Below are positions 38,259 to 44,979 of a DNA stretch of 64,000 nt, piece by piece (position 1 is the stretch's first letter; the number at the start of each line of letters is the position of its first letter). Both the position numbers and the translations under genes were made by a program. The stretch comes from an uncultured Flavobacteriaceae bacterium (GTDB lineage: Bacteria > Bacteroidota > Bacteroidia > Flavobacteriales > Flavobacteriaceae), in the NCBI GenBank assembly GCA_947493175.1, contig CANLQD010000002.1:124001-188000 (forward strand), in the 5' to 3' direction. The notes beneath the pieces are model-generated. The model did not search any database and was not told the origin of the DNA. It worked only from the letters and a program-made list of their open reading frames with translations.

Positions 38259-39647
38259 ATGACACTTATTAAATCTATTTCCGGAATACGAGGGACCATT
38301 GGCGGAAAACCAGGGGATAATCTTACTCCCATCGACGCGGTGAAGTTTGCCGCGGCTTATGGCATATGGCTCAAAGAATATAGCAAAAAGAACAAGCTAA
38401 AAGTAGTAATCGGTCGCGATGCACGGCTATCTGGGGAAATGATTCAAAATTTGGTGGTGTCTACACTGGTCGGGCTGGGAATTGATGTGATCGATCTGGA
38501 CCTCTCGACAACGCCCACTGTTGAAATCGCCGTTCCGCTTGAACAGGCAGATGGAGGTATCATCCTCACCGCAAGCCATAATCCCAAACAATGGAACGCC
38601 TTAAAGCTCTTAAACGAAAAAGGTGAATTTTTAGATGCCGCCCAAGGCGCCATGATCCTAAAAATTGCGGAGGAGGAAGATTTTTCATTTTCCGAGGTAG
38701 ATGATCTGGGCACCATTATAAAGAACGACGCGTATATCGATATTCATATTGACGAAGTATTGAATTTATCCCTAGTCGATGCGGCCGTGATCCGCGCGGC
38801 CAAGTTCAAAGTGGTAGTGGATGGTGTCAACTCTACAGGCGGTATTGCCATTCCTAGACTTTTAGAGGCTTTGGGAGTAGAAACCATAGAATTGTATTGT
38901 GAGCCAACTGGACACTTTCCGCACAATCCAGAACCGTTAAAAGAGCATTTGGGCGATATCTGTGACCTCGTGCTTCAGGAAAAGGCGGACTTTGGAATTG
39001 TTGTAGATCCCGATGTGGACCGTTTGGCCTTTATTAGTAATGATGGGGAAATGTTTGGTGAGGAGTATACCCTGGTAGCCTGTGCCGATTATGTATTGGG
39101 CAAGACCAGCGGAAATACGGTATCGAACCTTTCGTCCTCCAGGGCATTGCGCGACATCACCCGGAAACACGGAGGCACTTACGAAGCTGCGGCTGTTGGG
39201 GAAGTGAACGTGGTAACAAAAATGAAAGCGAACCAAGCCGTCATAGGAGGCGAAGGAAATGGAGGCATCATCTATCCGGAGAGCCATTATGGTCGGGATT
39301 CTTTAGTGGGAACGGCTTTGTTTTTGATGCTCATGGCCGAGTATGGGGGCACGGTGGCGGAGTTGCGTGCAAGCTATCCCTCCTATTTCATGAGTAAAAA
39401 GAAAATTGAACTTACACCCGATTTGGATGTTGATGGCATTTTAGCTTCTATGGCCAAAAAGTATGAAAGTGAAGAACTATCGACCATCGATGGAGTTAAA
39501 ATCGACTTCCCGGAAAATTGGGTACACCTTCGAAAATCGAATACGGAACCTATTATTCGAATTTATACGGAAGCAAAAAGTCAAGTTGAGGCAGATGCCT
39601 TGGCGGATAAGATTATCGCTGAGATAAAAGCAATAGCAAACACATAA
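38259..39647 (+). CDS. glmM: Phosphoglucosamine mutase
   Basis: 462 residues, the four-domain alpha-D-phosphohexomutase fold. SGIRGTIGGKPGDNLTP at the start, phosphoserine S106 in GGIILTASHNPKQWNALK, metal-binding VVDPDVDRLAF, sugar-binding GGEGNGGIIYPESHYGRDS, and the C-terminal phosphate loop LRKSNTEPIIRIYTEA. The enzyme converts glucosamine-6-phosphate to glucosamine-1-phosphate for UDP-GlcNAc. GlmM is preferred over phosphomannomutase because of the T-A-S-H-N-P and EGNGG context usual for Bacteroidota GlmM, but substrate assignment is by similarity only. Confidence 0.85.
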   Translation: MTLIKSISGIRGTIGGKPGDNLTPIDAVKFAAAYGIWLKEYSKKNKLKVVIGRDARLSGEMIQNLVVSTLVGLGIDVIDLDLSTTPTVEIAVPLEQADGGIILTASHNPKQWNALKLLNEKGEFLDAAQGAMILKIAEEEDFSFSEVDDLGTIIKNDAYIDIHIDEVLNLSLVDAAVIRAAKFKVVVDGVNSTGGIAIPRLLEALGVETIELYCEPTGHFPHNPEPLKEHLGDICDLVLQEKADFGIVVDPDVDRLAFISNDGEMFGEEYTLVACADYVLGKTSGNTVSNLSSSRALRDITRKHGGTYEAAAVGEVNVVTKMKANQAVIGGEGNGGIIYPESHYGRDSLVGTALFLMLMAEYGGTVAELRASYPSYFMSKKKIELTPDLDVDGILASMAKKYESEELSTIDGVKIDFPENWVHLRKSNTEPIIRIYTEAKSQVEADALADKIIAEIKAIANT

Positions 39648-39669
39648 AAGTATACTGTAACTTTGGAAG

Positions 39670-40578
39670 TTAGGATTTAGAACTTGCAGCAAAGGCTGCT
39701 GGTACCTTATCCCGATGTTTCCAGCGTTTGTGGGTCCATAGGTAGTATGCCGGAGCCTCATAAATTTGTTGCTCCGCTAGACGCAGGAACGTATCGGTTA
39801 TCTCATTTTTTTCGGTTTTTCGCCCGTCAAGGGCTATCGTACTAAACTCTGCCTCGTAGTAGCCCCGTTTTATTTTAGACACCTTTAGGAATATCACGGC
39901 AAGATCCATTTTTCGTGCCATCATTTCCGCCCCGTTGATTACCGGTACCTTTATCCCCATAAACTCTGTCCAGTAGTGTGCTAGATGTGCTTGGGGAGAT
40001 TGGTCGCTCACCATACCAAAAATTCCTTTGATTCCCTGCTGTCTATTACGTACCACCGTTTTCACGGTTTCTTTTTGTGTGATCAGGGTGGTATTCCACT
40101 TGGCACGCACGCGTCTCGCCCAAGCATCGAAATAGCTATTGGTTATTGGTTGGTATACGGCATATCCGTTAGACTTTAGATAATTGTTCATACTCATATT
40201 CCATTCCCAACTGGCATAGTGCGAGCAGACTACGAGGATGCTTTTTTCCTTTTCGATTTCCCGAACCAGCTCAATGTTCTTAATTCGGTATCGTTTTGCA
40301 ATCGTTTCTTTAGAAATATGCATGGTCTTGATCATCTCGAGAAAAATATCGCAAAGATGCCGGTAAAAGGTTTTTTCGATCTGTTTTAGTTCGGTATTGG
40401 ATTTTTCCGGAAAAACCAACTCAAGATTGCTCCGAACCACTTTCTTTCGATATCCGATGATGTGATAGACCAGAAAATAAACAACATCGGAGAATAGATA
40501 TAACAGACGAAAGGGAAGTATGGAAATAAGCCAGATAAACGGATAAGCCAGAATAAAGACAAGTAGTTGCATCCACAA
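39670..40578 (-). CDS. Lysophospholipid / lipid A acyltransferase (LpxL/HtrB type)
   Basis: 302 residues. Membrane helices near the N-terminus (LLVFILAYPFIWLISILPFRLLYLFSDVVYFLVYHIIGY). Acyltransferase block I is CSHYASWEWNMSM (H-x4-E in the HtrB form HxxxWE), then YWTEFMGIKVPVINGAEMMARKMDLAVIFLKV and PAYYLWTHKRWKHR at the end. It transfers a secondary acyl chain onto lipid A or an aminolipid in the inner membrane. ATGs at 40578 and 40572 are both possible. Divergent from the rhomboid gene with overlapping promoter boxes at 40590-40607. Confidence 0.9.
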   Translation of the reverse strand: MWMQLLVFILAYPFIWLISILPFRLLYLFSDVVYFLVYHIIGYRKKVVRSNLELVFPEKSNTELKQIEKTFYRHLCDIFLEMIKTMHISKETIAKRYRIKNIELVREIEKEKSILVVCSHYASWEWNMSMNNYLKSNGYAVYQPITNSYFDAWARRVRAKWNTTLITQKETVKTVVRNRQQGIKGIFGMVSDQSPQAHLAHYWTEFMGIKVPVINGAEMMARKMDLAVIFLKVSKIKRGYYEAEFSTIALDGRKTEKNEITDTFLRLAEQQIYEAPAYYLWTHKRWKHRDKVPAAFAASSKS

Positions 40579-40589
40579 AAAAATCTAGG

Positions 40590-40607
40590 CAAATATAGCT
40601 ATATTTG
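40590..40607. promoter_or_regulatory. 18-bp palindrome formed by two divergent -7 boxes
   Basis: CAAATATAGCTATATTTG is a perfect palindrome. Its right half is TATATTTG on the plus strand (40600-40607), and its left half is TATATTTG on the minus strand (40597-40590). Each matches TAnnTTTG and points toward a gene start 12-25 bases away (acyltransferase leftward, rhomboid rightward). Confidence 0.65.
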
Positions 40608-40629
40608 GCAGCAAACTTAAAAGATCTGC

Positions 40630-41283
40630 ATGTTCGATAACATACACTTGGCTACCATTGCTATTATCGCCGCAAACCTCTTGGTTTCTATCAAAGGATT
40701 CGATGATCGTTCGTTTTTTGAACGCTATAAATTTGGTATCAGCCCTATTCGGGCAGGGGAAAAGGAGCGAATGCTAACCTCTGGCTTTTTACATGTAGAT
40801 TGGTCCCATCTGCTATTTAATATGCTAACGCTTTATTTTTTTGCCAATGTGGTTATTTCTTGGTTGGGGCCCGGGAAATTCTTAGCGGTGTATTTCATTA
40901 GCCTGGTTGCGGGGAGTCTTTTGGCCCTTTTCTTTCATAAAGACGAGCCTTACTATAGTGCGGTCGGTGCCAGTGGGGCGGTTACAGGGATTTTATATGC
41001 TGCTATTTTATTGCAACCCAGTATGAACCTTTATCTGTTTTTTATTCCGATTCCCATTCCTGCATATGTCGTAGGAATCGGATATTTGTTATATTCTATT
41101 TATGGAATGAAAAATAGGGTGGGGAATATTGGTCATACGGCCCATTTCGGAGGCGCTATGGGCGGTTATATAACGACCCTTCTGTTTATGCCCGATCTTC
41201 TTTTTAGGGAAACGTTGATGGTTATTCTTTTGGCCATTCCCATTGCCATCCTTTTTGTATTGGAAAAAATGGGCAAAATTTAG
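40630..41283 (+). CDS. Rhomboid family intramembrane serine protease
   Basis: 217 residues, six membrane helices. H60 and N64 in VDWSHLLFNMLTLYFFANVV, the catalytic Ser115 in AVGASGAVTG, and His172 in GHTAHFGGAMGGY complete the Ser-His dyad and oxyanion residues. It cleaves membrane proteins within or near a transmembrane helix; the substrate is unknown. The ATG at 40630 is about 23 bases after a TATATTTG box. It is followed by a lipoprotein gene after 140 bases. Confidence 0.93.
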   Translation: MFDNIHLATIAIIAANLLVSIKGFDDRSFFERYKFGISPIRAGEKERMLTSGFLHVDWSHLLFNMLTLYFFANVVISWLGPGKFLAVYFISLVAGSLLALFFHKDEPYYSAVGASGAVTGILYAAILLQPSMNLYLFFIPIPIPAYVVGIGYLLYSIYGMKNRVGNIGHTAHFGGAMGGYITTLLFMPDLLFRETLMVILLAIPIAILFVLEKMGKI

Positions 41284-41426
41284 CAAAACGCCTCATTCTG
41301 GCGTATTTATGACCTCTAATGAGCTAAACCATGCCATTCATCGAAAAAATTGTAGGAAATTATACCATAGGGGGTACTTTTACGTTTTAGTTAGAGCCCA
41401 AATCTAATTAACAAACCTACTTAACT

Positions 41427-43061
41427 ATGAAAAGAGTTTCCCTCGCGGCACTTGCCGCGCTAGCACTGGTGACATCCTGTAGCGATGAAACCACTATTTA
41501 CAGTGACCCTAAAGACGACGTTGTTCTAGAGGGTAATCAATCAGTTTTAGACAATAGTATTAACTTTGAAAGTTCCGGGGTACTGGATATTTTTGAATTT
41601 GATAAGACCACTGGAAAGTTCTCCAAGAACAATGATGGCGAAGCGGGTGATTATCCCCTTACGCTGGTCGCACAGGTAAAGTCCCCGTCATATAACGGTA
41701 CCTTACTAACAGCTTCGCATGTTGATGTTGAAGGCGATTATGCCTATGTTTCGTATAATACGGCAGGTGCCACCTATTTAGGGGGCGTTGACGCCATCAA
41801 TATCAGTGACCCCAATAATCCTAGGGTTACGGGACGTTTATATTACACCAATGCCGATATCAATTCCCTGAAGTACGACAATGGATACGTTTATATTGCC
41901 GGAGGGTTTGATTCTGAAAAATCCGCAACGATCGATTTTAATTCATTTGTGGGTAAAATTAGTGCTTCCAATGGCAGATTTGACCTCAGCGGTGGCATCA
42001 CTTACGGATTTCAAGAGGGCTTCAATGCCACAGACGTTAAGGTGATGGGCGACCAATTGGTCGTGACCAGTGGTAAAGACGGATTCATATCGGTCTACGA
42101 CAAAAATGCCGTAGAAACGATACAAGAAGCTCCGTTTGCCGATTTAAGGGCCATGGCCATACAGGATAATAAGATTGCCATTTTAGATGGTAGTCAGGGA
42201 GTGAGTCTTTTGGATGAAAATTTACAGGCAACTACTGAAATCGCCATCGATTCTGACTTTGGAGATTTCTCCAAACGTACGTTGGCCTTCTATAACGATA
42301 ATATTATTGTATCCGAGGGGTCCAAAGGGGCCGGTGTTTATGATGCCGGTTCGGGAACCTTGTTGGAATACATTCCTATTTTAATTAACCCGGAAGGGGT
42401 TGATAATTCAGATGTTGTAACGAACGCAGTAGCGGTCAATGAAGGTGTGGTATTAATGGCCAATGGTGGTGCGGGCTTATGCCTTTCCGAAGATACGGGC
42501 AACAATACCGATTTGGTTGGTATCATTGCTTTAGACGGTTCTGTCAACTATGTAGAGTCGAAGGGCGACTATGCCTTCGCTGCTTCAGGAAAATCCGGTC
42601 TTCAAATCATAAAAATGAACAAGCCAAGCGCCAGTTTGGTGGCAGAATGTGCATCAAGTCCGGCATATGAAGGCAGCGCCAACTTGAATGTAAATGAAGG
42701 GGAGGAGTTTGCCTATAGCGGTTCAAAACGTTTCCGAAATCTTAACATAAGTGGTTCATTGTTGTTGTGTGGTTCATGGACAGTAAGGGAAGATGTCAAT
42801 ATCAATGATAATGGTCTTTTTGAGATGAACGGTACCTTTGTGGTGGCCAGAAACAACAGAAAAAGAAATGTAACCTTAGGTCAAGGCGCTACCTTTAGGG
42901 TAGAAGGCAACCTAACCATTTACGGTGATTTGATCCTGAACGATGGTGCTACCCTTGAGTTTTTAGGGGATGATTCCGTAGTAAACGTATTCGGTTCTGT
43001 CGTATTGAATGGAAACGCTCAAGTAAGCGGTACGTTCCGAGATGTACAAAATAAGTTTTGA
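41427..43061 (+). CDS. Beta-propeller lipoprotein with C-terminal beta-helix
   Basis: 544 residues. Lipoprotein signal (AALALVTSCSDE). The middle part has LVIVD-like repeats: VDVEGDYAYVSYNTAGATYLGGVDAINISDPNNPRVTGRL, LKYDNGYVYIAGG, VKVMGDQLVVTSG, IQDNKIAILDGSQGVSLLDE, FYNDNIIVSEGSKGAGVYDA, VAVNEGVVLMANGGAG and VESKGDYAFAASGKSGLQIIKM, which suggests a propeller of about six or seven blades (about 100-420). The last 100 residues (FEMNGTFVVARNN...ATFRVEGNLTIYGDLILNDGATLEFLGDDSVVNVFGSVVLNG) read as a right-handed beta-helix ladder like bactofilin. A surface scaffold or recognition role is likely. A strong terminator follows at 43084-43122. Confidence 0.8.
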   Translation: MKRVSLAALAALALVTSCSDETTIYSDPKDDVVLEGNQSVLDNSINFESSGVLDIFEFDKTTGKFSKNNDGEAGDYPLTLVAQVKSPSYNGTLLTASHVDVEGDYAYVSYNTAGATYLGGVDAINISDPNNPRVTGRLYYTNADINSLKYDNGYVYIAGGFDSEKSATIDFNSFVGKISASNGRFDLSGGITYGFQEGFNATDVKVMGDQLVVTSGKDGFISVYDKNAVETIQEAPFADLRAMAIQDNKIAILDGSQGVSLLDENLQATTEIAIDSDFGDFSKRTLAFYNDNIIVSEGSKGAGVYDAGSGTLLEYIPILINPEGVDNSDVVTNAVAVNEGVVLMANGGAGLCLSEDTGNNTDLVGIIALDGSVNYVESKGDYAFAASGKSGLQIIKMNKPSASLVAECASSPAYEGSANLNVNEGEEFAYSGSKRFRNLNISGSLLLCGSWTVREDVNINDNGLFEMNGTFVVARNNRKRNVTLGQGATFRVEGNLTIYGDLILNDGATLEFLGDDSVVNVFGSVVLNGNAQVSGTFRDVQNKF

Positions 43062-43083
43062 TGGTTCAATTTAATAGGAATTA

Positions 43084-43122
43084 AAAAAAGCCCCGATACC
43101 ATTTTGGTATCGGGGCTTTTTT
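43084..43122. terminator. Strong bidirectional intrinsic terminator
   Basis: A 17-bp stem (AAAAAAGCCCCGATACC, 43084-43100) pairs with 43106-43122 across a five-base loop, between convergent genes. Confidence 0.95.
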
Positions 43123-43156
43123 ATACTTGGAATGTTGTCCGTTAGAGCCTTAAGTG

Positions 43157-44287
43157 CTAGTTCAAAACTTCGGCCACTTTATTTTCCAAGGCAGCTCCCC
43201 GCAGTCCTTTGGCAATAATCACTCCATTTTCATCCAATAGGAATGCCGCAGGAATGGCTTCTACATTATAGAGTTTGGCAATCGCATCATTAAAATAGGC
43301 AAGGTTCGATACGTGGTTCCAAGCAAGGCCATCATCGGAAATAGCCTTTTTCCAGTCTTCCGCCTTCCGATCTAATGAAACCCCTAGGACATTGAATCCC
43401 TTGTCATGGTATTTTTCATACACCTTTACAATATTGGGATTTTCGGCCCTACACGGTTTGCACCACGCGGCCCAAAAATCGATGAGGGTTAATTTTCCCT
43501 TTACCTCACTCAAGCTAATTTCGTTTCCATTTGGATCGGGGGCGGTAAACTCCGGTGCAGTGGCACCAACATCGGTGCTTTTGGCATTTTCCTCTCTCTT
43601 TTTAATTGCATCTAGTTGTTCCATCACTCTTTTTGCCGCCTTGGTCTCTTTCATAGAAGGGGTAAGGCTATCGTACATTTGCTGAACTTCACTAGTCGGT
43701 AAGACACCTGAACCGAGGGCCCTTTCAATTAGCAAAGTCGAAATCAAGGCATTTGGATGTTCTTTGATATAAGTTAAATCAAAGTTTTTGTATTCCTCCT
43801 GCAGCTCTGTCATTTCGTCCCTTAAGGCGGCGATAGTCGGTTCATCCCTGCTGGCATTCGCTTTTTGCATATCTTCCTGAATAGACTGGGCCCTTGTGGA
43901 AATGGTTTGGAATTTCTCCAGATAATCACTGAATATATCGTTTTGTTCGGTACCTTCTACTTTGGCGACATTCAGGCTATCTTTTTGTGCAGACCATTCG
44001 ATTTCCCCATTTTCTAGGACTAAGGCAGAATTTCCTCGCACTTTATCAATGAATAGGTAGTGCATTTCAGGGATATCCGCCGTTCCGGTAAAGATAAATT
44101 TGCCGTTTTCAACGGTCGTCGTATCCACGTCTACTGGTTGGTTGTTTTCTCCCAAGGCCTTTAGGTATACCGCCGTACCATTTTCTACCTCTCCTCTTAA
44201 ACTTCCATTAACGACATAGCCTTCGGGCTTTGAGTTACAACTTGCTAGAATGCCCAACACACCAATGGTGTATATGATTTTTTTCAT
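43157..44287 (-). CDS. TlpA/AhpC-type thioredoxin-fold lipoprotein
   Basis: 376 residues. Lipoprotein signal (GVLGILASCNSKPEGY). An N-terminal DUF4369-like beta domain (GYVVNGSLRGEVENGTAVYLKALGENNQPVDVDTTTVENGKFIF...) and a helical linker (TISTRAQSIQEDMQKAN...) precede a thioredoxin domain: GATAPEFTAPDPNGNEISLSEVKGKLTLIDFWAAWCKPCRAENPNIVKVYEKYH with the redox CxxC (WCKPC), then the cis-Pro segment NVEAIPAAFLLDENGVIIAKGL. It is probably an envelope thiol reductase for disulfide correction or cytochrome maturation. A -7 box, TACCTTTG on the minus strand, lies at 44308-44315. Confidence 0.92.
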   Translation of the reverse strand: MKKIIYTIGVLGILASCNSKPEGYVVNGSLRGEVENGTAVYLKALGENNQPVDVDTTTVENGKFIFTGTADIPEMHYLFIDKVRGNSALVLENGEIEWSAQKDSLNVAKVEGTEQNDIFSDYLEKFQTISTRAQSIQEDMQKANASRDEPTIAALRDEMTELQEEYKNFDLTYIKEHPNALISTLLIERALGSGVLPTSEVQQMYDSLTPSMKETKAAKRVMEQLDAIKKREENAKSTDVGATAPEFTAPDPNGNEISLSEVKGKLTLIDFWAAWCKPCRAENPNIVKVYEKYHDKGFNVLGVSLDRKAEDWKKAISDDGLAWNHVSNLAYFNDAIAKLYNVEAIPAAFLLDENGVIIAKGLRGAALENKVAEVLN

Positions 44288-44307
44288 TTCTTCTTTTTTA
44301 TTGGGGC

Positions 44308-44315
44308 CAAAGGTA
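44308..44315 (-). promoter_or_regulatory. Candidate -7 box for the TlpA-like gene
   Basis: Minus-strand TACCTTTG, about 20 bases before the start codon; no TTG at the expected distance. Confidence 0.45.
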
Positions 44316-44332
44316 CAATTATTAGAGGGTAT

Positions 44333-44364
44333 AAAAAAGCCCCTCAGGGGTATCCAAAGGGGCT
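44333..44364 (-). terminator. Intrinsic terminator of the porin-like gene
   Basis: On the minus strand AGCCCCT (44364-44358) pairs with AGGGGCT (44344-44338), followed by a TTTTTT run (44338-44333). Confidence 0.85.
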
Positions 44365-44384
44365 AATAGGTATGCTATTTTTCT

Positions 44385-44891
44385 TTAAAATTGGTACCGA
44401 ACGCCTAAAGCGATGTCGAAATCAAGGCTATCGTCAAAGTCACTGTAGCCAATCAACCCCAACTCAGGTCTGAAATCGAGCGAAAGTAATAACGGAAAGT
44501 CAAAATTATACTCGATTCCGATATTGCCCGCGGCAAAGACAAAAAGTCCCCCATCCGGATCAAAGGGCTCATCGTCTCGGAACCTCGGCTCAAAATCAAC
44601 ACTGCCTAGACCGCCACCGACTCCGTAATACCAATTGAATCCTCCATCGATGGGTAGCACCCATTGATATACTACGGCAATTTTAAAAGCATCGTACTCC
44701 CGACTATCGCGCCAGCCGAGATCAAGTTCCAGGCGATTGGTACGCTTAATTTGCTTTTGATAGGAGATTTCCGCTCCAAAACCATCGCTGTCCCCCAATC
44801 TAAGCCCGATAGCGTGGTTCGAAATTTCTTGCGCCTGCAGGCTGACCAGCCCAAAAAGCAATAAAAATGATAATGTCTTCAAAATCTTCAT
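44385..44891 (-). CDS. Small outer-membrane beta-barrel protein
   Basis: 168 residues. A cleavable signal (LLLFGLVSLQAQE) is followed by strand/turn alternation with aromatic ends (FGAEISYQKQIKRTNRLELDLGWRDSREYDAFKIAVVYQWVLP...NWYYGVGGGLGSVDF...FAAGNIGIEYNFDFPLLLSLDFRPELGLIGYSDFDDSLDFDIALGVRYQF). It ends RYQF with a terminal Phe, typical of outer-membrane barrels of about eight strands. It resembles the OmpW/OmpX-like 'outer membrane beta-barrel' family by pattern only. Function unknown. Confidence 0.82.
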   Translation of the reverse strand: MKILKTLSFLLLFGLVSLQAQEISNHAIGLRLGDSDGFGAEISYQKQIKRTNRLELDLGWRDSREYDAFKIAVVYQWVLPIDGGFNWYYGVGGGLGSVDFEPRFRDDEPFDPDGGLFVFAAGNIGIEYNFDFPLLLSLDFRPELGLIGYSDFDDSLDFDIALGVRYQF

Positions 44892-44979
44892 ATATTCTAG
44901 TTTTGGTTCCTAATTAAGACACAAAAGGTAGCTGCCTCAACCAATAAAAACTTAATTTTGCTGCTAAAATTGTTCGAGT

